Positions 27,787-34,241 of a DNA stretch of 64,000 bases are shown here, piece after piece (the first letter of the stretch is position 1; the number at the start of each line of letters is the position of its first letter). A program made the position numbers and the translations under genes. The stretch comes from Candidatus Kuenenia hertensis (GTDB lineage: Bacteria; Planctomycetota; Brocadiia; Brocadiales; Brocadiaceae): NCBI GenBank assembly GCA_021646465.1, contig SOET01000012.1:1-64000 (forward strand). The letters run 5' to 3'. Below the pieces are notes generated by a model. That model saw nothing but the letters and a program-made list of their open reading frames with translations, was not told the DNA's origin and did not search any database.

Positions 27787-27990
27787 TCAGTCCCATTCAG
27801 TCCTCATTTTTTTTTGATACTCTAACCCGTCAATTTTCTTTTTAAATATGCCTTTAAAACGAGATAATGACTGAGTGTTTCGAGGTTCTTCGATAATGGT
27901 TATCAGCAGTCTGGCTTTTTTAACCGCTGGCATGGCTTCTTTGTATATAATTTTCCCATTTTCATAATAAGCTTCTATAGTTTTATACAT
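27787..27990 (-). CDS. Antitoxin of the PIN toxin (DUF104/VapB-like)
   Basis: A 67-residue protein with the pattern TIEAYYENGKIIYKEAMPAV and then LLITIIEE, as in small AbrB-like/DUF104 antitoxins, plus a basic tail that would contact the toxin. Its stop lies one base before the PIN start. The pair sits between exbB (13-base gap) and exbD, splitting them. The family assignment is by pattern only. Confidence 0.7.
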   Translation of the reverse strand: MYKTIEAYYENGKIIYKEAMPAVKKARLLITIIEEPRNTQSLSRFKGIFKKKIDGLEYQKKMRTEWD

Positions 27991-28003
27991 GGTTTTTTTC
28001 TCC

Positions 28004-28609
28004 TTATATTTCCGGCGGATAAAGTTTATTAAGAATAATCATGGAATATTCTTCTATTTCACGAACATAACTATCCACCTTTTTATCGAAATAATTATAT
28101 GCAACCAAAGAGGGAATTGCAATGCACAGACCAAACACTGTTGTGCGTATGGCAACCGCAAGGCCTCCGGCAAATGCTTTTGCATGGCCAAGGCCAAGTT
28201 CTGATATAATAGCAAAAATATCTTCCAGACCCAATACGGTACCCAGCAATCCTAACAATGGAGCGATTGCAGTAATCACTTCCAGGAGCCAAAGGCGCTT
28301 TTCAAGAAATTTTGTTTGCTGTCTTCCCTTGGCTTGAATATCAATAAACTTCTCTTCCCGTGTAAGGTGATTGTTCGAAAGAATATGACGTAAGAGATTA
28401 GAAAAAGGGCCTTCTATCACTTCACACTTTGAAATCGCAAATGGTATATCCCTGGGACTTCTTATTGCTTCTATTGTCTGTATTATTTCCGGTTTGAGCA
28501 CATTGTTTCTTCTTAAACTAATGGCTCTCTCCATAATTATTGCAAGTGAAAAAACCGAACATACCAATAACGGTATCATTATCGGACCTGCGCCTAATAA
28601 CCATTCCAC
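28004..28609 (-). CDS. exbB: MotA/TolQ/ExbB proton channel
   Basis: A 201-residue inner-membrane channel subunit that works with ExbD and TonB. Three membrane helices: IMIPLLVCSVFSLAIIMERA at the start, LEVITAIAPLLGLLGTVLGL in the middle, and AVAIRTTVFGLCIAIPSLVA near the end, the last two carrying the family's threonine-containing pore motif. It follows tonB by 39 bases in the same operon. ExbB and ExbD are both intact, so the motor should work if expression survives the toxin-antitoxin insertion. Confidence 0.92.
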   Translation of the reverse strand: MEWLLGAGPIMIPLLVCSVFSLAIIMERAISLRRNNVLKPEIIQTIEAIRSPRDIPFAISKCEVIEGPFSNLLRHILSNNHLTREEKFIDIQAKGRQQTKFLEKRLWLLEVITAIAPLLGLLGTVLGLEDIFAIISELGLGHAKAFAGGLAVAIRTTVFGLCIAIPSLVAYNYFDKKVDSYVREIEEYSMIILNKLYPPEI

Positions 28610-28648
28610 AATTCCATACCCTCCTGTTCAGTACTTTAAATGAATAAT

Positions 28649-30103
28649 TTAGAAAAAGAAAAAATTAAACCTCACATCAATCGATGGTTCCTTCATATCT
28701 GTTGGAAAAGGATCAAGCGGGGAAGCGCTTTTAATAGAAGAAACAAGCCGCGAGGCAAGCTGAAAGTTACCCGCATCCTCCACTATATTTACTTTTTCAA
28801 TCGTACCATCTGGCAATACTTTAAACTCGATAATAATCGGCTTGTCCTTGCTCGTCTCCAGTTTAATCTCAGCCCGTGTGCCATAACCCAGAAACCAATA
28901 CAGCGATATTCTCTGTCGAATATGCTTAAAATATGCTGCATATTTATGTTGCTTCACGTTAAAAGAAGGCGCCCCTGGAATTTCCGCATTCGATAGCGTG
29001 TCTTCAAACAATACCGGATCATTGCCGGAGCCTTCATCCTTGGCATTCATATTAAAGGATACCTTTGGCTGTTCCTTTTCTGCCAGGGCTTCCTGGCTTT
29101 CCAGTGGTGTTTCCGTTTTGTTTTGCTGCATAATTCCGGTTAAACCCGAAGGCGATATTCTATTATCTTTGACCTCATCCTTTGCTTCTTCCTCACTTTC
29201 ACTTCTCATCATTTCTTTCATTTCTTGTGTTGCTGACGACAAATTTCCTTCTTCTGGTTTTGAGGCATTCTCATTATCCTTGGATTCTTCAGATTCTTCC
29301 ATTACCTGTATTCCTTCCCGAATTAAAAAATCTTCCGGAAATCTTTCCTGCCTCGCGCCCGCTTTTGCCACTAATTTTTGGTTTTGTTGTTTTCTTACAT
29401 CATTCTCCGCCTGAACAGGGTTGTTTAATTCGTTCGGTCTTTCCCCGGATTGTGCTTTTTTGTATTCTTTTCTGACAGCTTTTTCCTCCTGCATCTCCGT
29501 AATGTTCATTTGTTCGCTTTGGATAGCCGAATTTCCTTCTGATTGAGCCGATTTCCGGGCAACATTGTTTTCTCCTGATTTTTCTTCCTTCTTAATGAAC
29601 TGTTCTGCCGTTTCATGAGCCTGATATTGTTGCTGATTTTCAATGGAAAATCCCTGTTCACCTTTTCCCAGTAAAGGCGCCTTTGACTGGCCATCGGCGT
29701 AAGGTTTATTGTTGAATGGTTTTGTTTTATCCGGATTATTCCCTTTTGCTAAAGACCCTTTTTCACCAATCCTGTCAGTTTCAGCAGATGGTTCTTCATC
29801 TTCTTTGCTTTTGGAAGTATCGGTAAACGTTTCATATTTCTTCTCCTCCTTTTCTAATCTGCTTTTTTCTTTCTGCAACCCGGAAACCGGAGGCTCTTTT
29901 TCGTCGTCCTTATTTTCAAGCTCAAATGTAATTGTATACTCTTCCGGTTCACGCACTAAACTATTCCTGAGCGATCTGATACTCAGTAGCTGATTTGCCG
30001 CAGGAGAGAAGAAAAAAAGAATTCCATGAATTACGAAAGAAACAACAATAAGGAGGGTAAACAGGTATCTTTTAGAAAAATCGGAAAGGATTTTAATGAA
30101 CAT
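28649..30103 (-). CDS. tonB: TonB-like energy transducer with long charged spacer
   Basis: A 484-residue protein, about twice the usual TonB length. One N-terminal membrane anchor (FTLLIVVSFVIHGILFFFSP) is followed by a Glu/Lys/Ser-rich spacer of about 330 residues that could cross a wide periplasm. The C-terminal domain (GTRAEIKLETSKDKPIIIEF and VLPDGTIEKVNIVEDAGN) matches the TonB_C fold that docks on receptor TonB boxes. It leads the operon tonB-exbB-(TA)-exbD-ferredoxin. The anchor lacks an obvious SxxxH motif other than the histidine in FVIHG, which fits the expected position. Confidence 0.82.
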   Translation of the reverse strand: MFIKILSDFSKRYLFTLLIVVSFVIHGILFFFSPAANQLLSIRSLRNSLVREPEEYTITFELENKDDEKEPPVSGLQKEKSRLEKEEKKYETFTDTSKSKEDEEPSAETDRIGEKGSLAKGNNPDKTKPFNNKPYADGQSKAPLLGKGEQGFSIENQQQYQAHETAEQFIKKEEKSGENNVARKSAQSEGNSAIQSEQMNITEMQEEKAVRKEYKKAQSGERPNELNNPVQAENDVRKQQNQKLVAKAGARQERFPEDFLIREGIQVMEESEESKDNENASKPEEGNLSSATQEMKEMMRSESEEEAKDEVKDNRISPSGLTGIMQQNKTETPLESQEALAEKEQPKVSFNMNAKDEGSGNDPVLFEDTLSNAEIPGAPSFNVKQHKYAAYFKHIRQRISLYWFLGYGTRAEIKLETSKDKPIIIEFKVLPDGTIEKVNIVEDAGNFQLASRLVSSIKSASPLDPFPTDMKEPSIDVRFNFFFF

Positions 30104-30196
30104 AATTTACCGTAGCAGGTTAACCGGTAACAATTCAAATGTATGTATGATGTGGGTAAATAAATCATAAAATAATCGTTTTCTTAGTTGTATTCG

Positions 30197-30225
30197 AGTT
30201 TACCGCATGTGTATTTTCTTGTCAA
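30197..30225 (-). promoter_or_regulatory. Sigma70 promoter for the tonB operon
   Basis: On the minus strand TTGACA (30225-30220) and TAAACT (30202-30197) are spaced by 17 bases, giving a leader of about 85 bases before the tonB ATG. Confidence 0.5.
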
Positions 30226-30242
30226 TTAGAATATAAACGGGT

Positions 30243-30392
30243 GCATTCACGATTTTTTGTAACTCTTTACATATGCCAGTGAGAGATTATTATTGTATCA
30301 CAAGCATCCTGTTTGTGATATTTCTAACTCAAGCTTCCAGCTTGAGTTACTATTATCCCTCCAATTGTGTTTTTACAAAAAATCGGGAATGC
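30243..30392. repeat. 150-bp inverted-repeat element, copy A
   Basis: Ends are GCATTCACGATTTTTTGTAA and its near-perfect complement TTACAAAAAATCGGGAATGC. Inside are two hairpins, AACTCAAGC/GCTTGAGTT and TATCACAA/TTGTGATA. The same element, in opposite orientation, is at 32922-33072. It lies in the 589-base gap between tonB and ychF, which otherwise holds the next element and two promoters. Confidence 0.85.
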
Positions 30393-30393
30393 A

Positions 30394-30549
30394 CCACTTT
30401 AGCTTTTTGAAAAATTCCGGCAACAACGATGTGCCGCATTAATGTAACAGGAGCATCCCTGCTCCTGACTACCCGCCAGCAAGGATGCTGGCGGTAACAT
30501 TCCTCGAACTGGCAAATGTTTCTATCATATTTTTTCAAAACGCTAAAGT
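30394..30549. repeat. Second hairpin-rich inverted-repeat element
   Basis: Starts one base after copy A. Ends CACTTTAGCTTTTTGAAAAA (left) and the complement of CACTTTAGCGTTTTGAAAAA (right). Inside are hairpins CAGGAGC/GCTCCTG and CCGCCAGCA/TGCTGGCGG. Same architecture as copy A, but different termini and stems. Confidence 0.7.
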
Positions 30550-30571
30550 GTTACTAATTTTTAAATTTTTA

Positions 30572-30600
30572 TTGAGAAAACCCCAAAAAAACCATATAGT
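30572..30600 (+). promoter_or_regulatory. Promoter for ychF
   Basis: TTGAGA at 30572-30577 and TATAGT at 30595-30600 with a 17-base spacer; ychF starts at 30693. The site is just outside the second element. Confidence 0.5.
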
Positions 30601-30692
30601 TACCCAAATTTGCTAAAAAGAGAAATTCCAGGTAATATATATATTTTTATAAATTTTTGTATCAATAAATCATTAAAGAACGGGGACAAAAA

Positions 30693-31781
30693 ATGGGCTT
30701 AAACTGTGGTATTGTAGGTTTGCCAAACGTCGGGAAATCTACCATTTTTAACGCATTAACATCTGCGAAGGCAACATCTGCAAATTACCCCTTCTGCACA
30801 ATCGACCCTAATGTGGGGGTGGTAACGGTACCGGATATACGCTTAGATAAAATTGCAGAAATAATACCAACGGAAAAAATTGTTCCCACAATAGTTGAGT
30901 TTGTTGACATTGCAGGCCTGGTAAAAGGTGCAAGCCAGGGTGAAGGACTGGGAAATCAGTTTCTCGGCCACATTAAAAATGTAAATGCAATTTTGCATGT
31001 GGTGCGCTGTTTTGAAAAAAGCGATACCATCCATGTGGAAGGCAGTGTTCACCCCATAAGGGATATCGATATTATTAATACGGAATTGATCCTTGCGGAT
31101 ATTGAAACGGTGGATAAGAGATTAACGAGGAGTGAAAAACTATCAAAGACCGGTGATAAAAAAATCCTGGCAACAATTGATATTCTGAAAAAGGTAAAAG
31201 ACGGCTTAAATAACAACCTACAGGTACGTCTGATACCCTTGACCGATGAGGAAAAAGCTGATATTGCAGACCTGCATTTAATAACATCAAAGCCGGTATT
31301 ATATGTGGCAAATATTTTTGATTATGAACAGGACAAAAAACATATCGACTCTATTTCCGATTTTTCAAAAAAAGAAAACTCCAGGTTTGTTGTCATTTCC
31401 GGTGATATTGAATCGGAAATCGCACAAATGGAACCATCAGAAAGAAAGTCCTATTATGAAGAAATGGGAATGGCAGAATCGGGTCTTGAAAAGCTGATTC
31501 GCGAAACATACGATTTGCTGGGACTGATTACCTATTTTACCGCGGGGCCAAAGGAAATAAAGGCATGGACAATCAAGCAAGGCACAAAAGCCCCTCAGGC
31601 GGCAGGAGTAATTCATTCAGACTTTGAACGGGGTTTTATCCGTGCGGAAATTTACAACTACAATGACCTCATTGCCTTAGGCTCGGAACAAAAGATAAAA
31701 GAAAAAGGGCTTTTACGGCTGGAAGGCAAGGAATACGTTATGAAAGACGGTGATATTGTTCACTTCCGTTTTAATGTATAA
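30693..31781 (+). CDS. ychF: Obg-family nucleotidase YchF/EngD
   Basis: A 362-residue P-loop ATPase/GTPase that associates with ribosomes and responds to oxidative stress in E. coli. P-loop [14 protein letters not shown] at residues about 7-20, switch region [14 protein letters not shown]3 [20 protein letters not shown], and a NIFDYE segment where classic GTPases have NKxD, which is the YchF hallmark for ATP preference. A coiled-coil domain ([18 protein letters not shown]) and C-terminal TGS domain ([19 protein letters not shown]) complete it. It overlaps the convergent pyrE by 11 bases. Confidence 0.96.
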   Translation: MGLNCGIVGLPNVGKSTIFNALTSAKATSANYPFCTIDPNVGVVTVPDIRLDKIAEIIPTEKIVPTIVEFVDIAGLVKGASQGEGLGNQFLGHIKNVNAILHVVRCFEKSDTIHVEGSVHPIRDIDIINTELILADIETVDKRLTRSEKLSKTGDKKILATIDILKKVKDGLNNNLQVRLIPLTDEEKADIADLHLITSKPVLYVANIFDYEQDKKHIDSISDFSKKENSRFVVISGDIESEIAQMEPSERKSYYEEMGMAESGLEKLIRETYDLLGLITYFTAGPKEIKAWTIKQGTKAPQAAGVIHSDFERGFIRAEIYNYNDLIALGSEQKIKEKGLLRLEGKEYVMKDGDIVHFRFNV

Positions 31782-32361
31782 CCTGTTTTATTTTATTTTT
31801 ATACGCTTCAATCAATTCATCCCGTGTATACAGGGATTCAAACACAACATCTTTCTTTTCTATATTTTCCCGGCCGCCTTCCTGCCGGTCTACCAGCGCA
31901 ATAGCCTTAACAATTTCGAGTTTGTGTTCCCTTGCCCTGTCTATTGCCTGAATAGTAGAGCCTCCTGTGGTAACGACATCATCAACAATTACCACCTTAT
32001 CACCTTCCGAAACATTGCCTTCAATCAGCTTCATAAGACCATGCGATTTGGCCTCTTTCCTGATAACAAACGCCTGAATATTGCGCCCTTTCATTGCGCT
32101 TACCATTGCGGTTGAAAATGCTATAGGGTCGGCGCCATGAGTGAGCCCTCCAATGGCATTCACATCAAGCTGCCTGATTTTTTCATAAATAAGATGCCCT
32201 ATGAGCAACATTGAGGCAGGGTTAAGGGTGGTTGCCTTGCAATTAATATAATAATTGCTTGTTTTTCCGGAGGTAAGTTTAAAAACAGGTTTTTCATTAT
32301 ATTTAAACGATCTTTCGATAATTATCTGCAGCAATTCTTTTCTGGCGTCATCAATATTCAT
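31771..32361 (-). CDS. pyrE: Orotate phosphoribosyltransferase
   Basis: Attaches ribose phosphate from PRPP to orotate in pyrimidine synthesis. The 196-residue protein shows FKLTSGKTSNYYINCKATTL at the front, FVIRKEAKSHG in the active-site loop and the PRPP motif KVVIVDDVVTTGGSTIQAI. It belongs to the short OPRTase class without a fused decarboxylase. It is third in the run peptide-PilZ-pyrE, 12 bases after the PilZ gene, and its 3' end overlaps ychF tail to tail. Confidence 0.95.
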   Translation of the reverse strand: MNIDDARKELLQIIIERSFKYNEKPVFKLTSGKTSNYYINCKATTLNPASMLLIGHLIYEKIRQLDVNAIGGLTHGADPIAFSTAMVSAMKGRNIQAFVIRKEAKSHGLMKLIEGNVSEGDKVVIVDDVVTTGGSTIQAIDRAREHKLEIVKAIALVDRQEGGRENIEKKDVVFESLYTRDELIEAYKNKIKQVIH

Positions 32362-32373
32362 TATAGTTCTGTT

Positions 32374-32733
32374 TTACCCCACATTTATACTGCCTGCTTC
32401 TAAAAGATACTTTGCTATTTTCTGCCTTTCATCAGCATCGATCTCTTCGAAATGGATACAGGTCTTATACGTTTTTCTTTGAGATTCAGCAGAGATTTTA
32501 TTTCTAACACCTACGATCATTCCTGATTTCACAACCGTTTCGTTTTTCACAGGCAGATCAAGCGTTATTTTAATCGATGTAAAAGAAGGAAAATATTCCG
32601 TAGTTTCACAACATACCCCCTGTTCACTCAAATTAATACTATTGGCGGAAAACGTATTGCCGTCAACATACAAAGTAACGGGAAAATTCGTTTTGACCCT
32701 GGGGAATAATCTTCTTTCTCTACTCTCAGACAC
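32374..32733 (-). CDS. PilZ-domain protein (c-di-GMP binding)
   Basis: A 119-residue single-domain PilZ protein. The c-di-GMP ligands are visible: an N-terminal RERRLFPRV arginine cluster (RxxxR) and, about 30 residues on, NLSEQGVC (the D/NxSxxG motif). It would sense cyclic di-GMP in the cytoplasm and change contacts with a target. The start is GTG with a good AAGGAG site ahead. It lies 21 bases after a 27-residue membrane peptide and 12 bases before pyrE; the peptide may be its partner. The downstream target is unknown. Confidence 0.85.
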   Translation of the reverse strand: MSESRERRLFPRVKTNFPVTLYVDGNTFSANSINLSEQGVCCETTEYFPSFTSIKITLDLPVKNETVVKSGMIVGVRNKISAESQRKTYKTCIHFEEIDADERQKIAKYLLEAGSINVG

Positions 32734-32754
32734 GTTATGTCTCCTTTCATTCGG

Positions 32755-32838
32755 TTAATGGTGTTTATAGTAAACATACAATTCAATTAACAATGCGGTA
32801 ATAACGATAATAGCAATAATGATAATTGTCTTTTTCAC
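32755..32838 (-). CDS. 27-residue membrane peptide
   Basis: A very short gene: GTG start at 32838 with a strong GGAGGAG ribosome site 5-6 bases ahead, then VKKTIIIIAIIVITALLIEL and a short YVYYKHH tail. It is one transmembrane helix with a positive N-terminus and a histidine tail. A longer reading from 32949 has no ribosome site and runs through the AT-rich element end, so I reject it. It probably shares a transcript with PilZ. Function unknown. Confidence 0.6.
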   Translation of the reverse strand: MKKTIIIIAIIVITALLIELYVYYKHH

Positions 32839-32921
32839 AAAATCTCCTCCATTCAGATAGTAATGTAGCAGAGGAGGAATAGTTTTTAAAGCAAAAACTT
32901 TGAAAAATAGATGCTTTGGAA

Positions 32922-33072
32922 GCATTCCCGATTTTTTGTAAAAACACAATTAGGGGCTAATAGTAACTCAAGCTTCTAGCTTGAGTTAGAAATATCACAA
33001 GCAGGGTGCTTGCGATACAATAAGAGTCCGTCGCTGGTATATATGTAAAGAGTTACAAAAAATCGGGAATGC
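32922..33072. repeat. 150-bp inverted-repeat element, copy B
   Basis: Perfect 20-base ends, GCATTCCCGATTTTTTGTAA and its exact complement. The interior matches the reverse complement of copy A (30243-30392), with the hairpins AACTCAAGC/GCTTGAGTT and ATCACAAGC/GCTTGCGAT. The two copies differ at about 20 positions, mostly in loops, and with compensating changes in stems (CACAAGCAGG/GTGCTTGCG here). Confidence 0.9.
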
Positions 33073-33144
33073 TCCCCTTTTGACTCTATGTGTGCCCCTA
33101 TTGAATATAAAATAACAGATCCCCTTTATTAAAAAATAAAAAAA

Positions 33145-33172
33145 TGGACATTGATAAACAAAAACTTATAAT
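33145..33172 (+). promoter_or_regulatory. Candidate cas operon promoter
   Basis: TGGACA at 33145-33150 and a perfect TATAAT at 33167-33172, 16 bases apart. It is the best promoter between the 150-bp element and cas5 and would give a leader of roughly 410 bases that includes the cas3 stub. Confidence 0.45.
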
Positions 33173-33183
33173 ACTTACAATCC

Positions 33184-33390
33184 GTGCGCTGCAAAAACAG
33201 TCTATGGAATGGTGAAGTGGATGATGTATCTGATCGTTACAAATATTTTTCTGGCGCTTTTGCTCAATCAGGAAAAAGCTGGAGAAGCCAACGAATTTTC
33301 TTCAAAAATATTGATACTTCTGAATTTTGTATAACGGATTTATCTTTTGAAAAAAACAAAACAACTTATTTTGTTGGAGAAAAGGAGTGA
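33184..33390 (+). CDS. Hypothetical 68-codon reading frame coupled to the cas3 stub
   Basis: An open frame from a GTG at 33184 to a TGA that overlaps the stub's GTG start (GTGA). No ribosome site precedes 33184 and no family is recognised. It may be the tail of a decayed gene; the coupling to the stub is the only sign that it was ever translated. Confidence 0.2.
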   Translation: MRCKNSLWNGEVDDVSDRYKYFSGAFAQSGKSWRSQRIFFKNIDTSEFCITDLSFEKNKTTYFVGEKE

Positions 33391-33530
33391 AGATAAAATA
33401 TTTCGCGCACTCTCTGAAAGATAAACCTATTGATGAATGGCATCTGCTTGAAGATCATTTGTTTGAGGTTGCCGGACTTGCAAAATCGTTTGCAGATGAG
33501 TTCTGGGTCGGGAGAATAGACTTATCTTGA
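33387..33530 (+). pseudogene. N-terminal stub of a canonical type I-C cas3 (HD nuclease)
   Basis: 47 codons: KIKYFAHSLKDKPIDEWHLL, EDHLFEVAGLAKSFADEFW and a short tail, then TGA. This is the typical first segment of type I-C Cas3 (AHS... W..L..HL..VA..A..FA), which carries the first histidines of the HD site. It stops before the HD dyad. It sits just upstream of cas5, where cas3 normally lies. The intact Cas3 at 37530 has a different N-terminus, so this is a relic of another cas3 and not its displaced start. Confidence 0.7.
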
Positions 33531-33587
33531 TGAATAGTGGCATGGTTATTAAATCAGAACAGTTACCGAAAGGAGGTTGATAAATAA

Positions 33588-34241
33588 ATGAAACCATATC
33601 CTATTTCATTGGAAATATCTGGAGCAACCGCCATGTGGACAAGGCCGGATACTGGCGCAACGCCAGTGAGCTATCCGGTGCCACCGTGGTCAGCGGCAAA
33701 GGGAATATTTGAATCAATTGTACGATTAAAGAATGTAATTGTCAATCCTACTGCTGTTGAGATATGTTCCCCGATAATTTTTCACGATTATACTACAAAC
33801 TACGGAGGCCCACTTAGAAAAGATGAACAGATAACAAACAACAATTCTTTTCAGCATAAGGCTACTGTATTAATCAATATTTGTTACAGGTTCTATGCAA
33901 AAATCGAAAGTTTCAAGTATGTACCCAAAACCCTTGCTGAAGCCTCAAGATTTGCTAAGATTAATTCGCAACATGCTTGCCAAGAAATTTTTAATAGGCG
34001 TCTTCATAATGGTCAATTTTATGAAATTCCTTGTCTTGGATGGCGAGAGTTTATGCCAGATTATATAGGTCCTATAAGAGAGGATACAGAAGTTAGAAAA
34101 GTTCAGACAGGCATTAACGAGACTCTGCCATCGTTTTTGTATTGTGTATTTGACTCAGCTACTGGTGAACGCAATCCAAGGTATGTACAAAATCCCTCTG
34201 GAAGAACAATCGCTAACGGGAGGCTGGAATATGCTGAATGA
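33588..34241 (+). CDS. cas5: Cas5c (Cas5d), type I-C crRNA-processing subunit
   Basis: A 217-residue RAMP-fold protein. In type I-C, which lacks Cas6, Cas5c cuts pre-crRNA and caps the 5' handle. Visible family features are the start ISGATAMWTRPDTGATPVSY, the helix PWSAAKGIFESIVRLKN, NSFQHKATVLINICYRFYA in the second strand pair, and the C-terminal LGWREFMPDYIGP in place of the usual LGCREF. A strong AAAGGAGG site precedes the ATG. It overlaps cas8c by 11 bases. It is divergent relative to standard I-C Cas5, in keeping with the rest of this effector module. Confidence 0.85.
   Translation: MKPYPISLEISGATAMWTRPDTGATPVSYPVPPWSAAKGIFESIVRLKNVIVNPTAVEICSPIIFHDYTTNYGGPLRKDEQITNNNSFQHKATVLINICYRFYAKIESFKYVPKTLAEASRFAKINSQHACQEIFNRRLHNGQFYEIPCLGWREFMPDYIGPIREDTEVRKVQTGINETLPSFLYCVFDSATGERNPRYVQNPSGRTIANGRLEYAE

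Noticed and set aside
28998-29993. Long plus-strand Ser/Phe/Leu-rich frames opposite tonB
   Set aside because: Shadows of the Glu/Lys/Ser-rich TonB spacer on the other strand, with no ribosome site or family match.
30353-30538. 61-codon minus-strand frame between tonB and ychF
   Set aside because: It lies wholly in the two inverted-repeat elements and reflects their palindromes.
32839-32949. Longer 64-codon version of the membrane peptide
   Set aside because: The extra codons run into the inverted-repeat element and lack a ribosome site; the GTG at 32838 has an excellent one.
34144-34230. 29-codon upstream extension of cas8c
   Set aside because: It lies inside the end of cas5 and does not look like Cas8; the ATG at 34231 has a good ribosome site.
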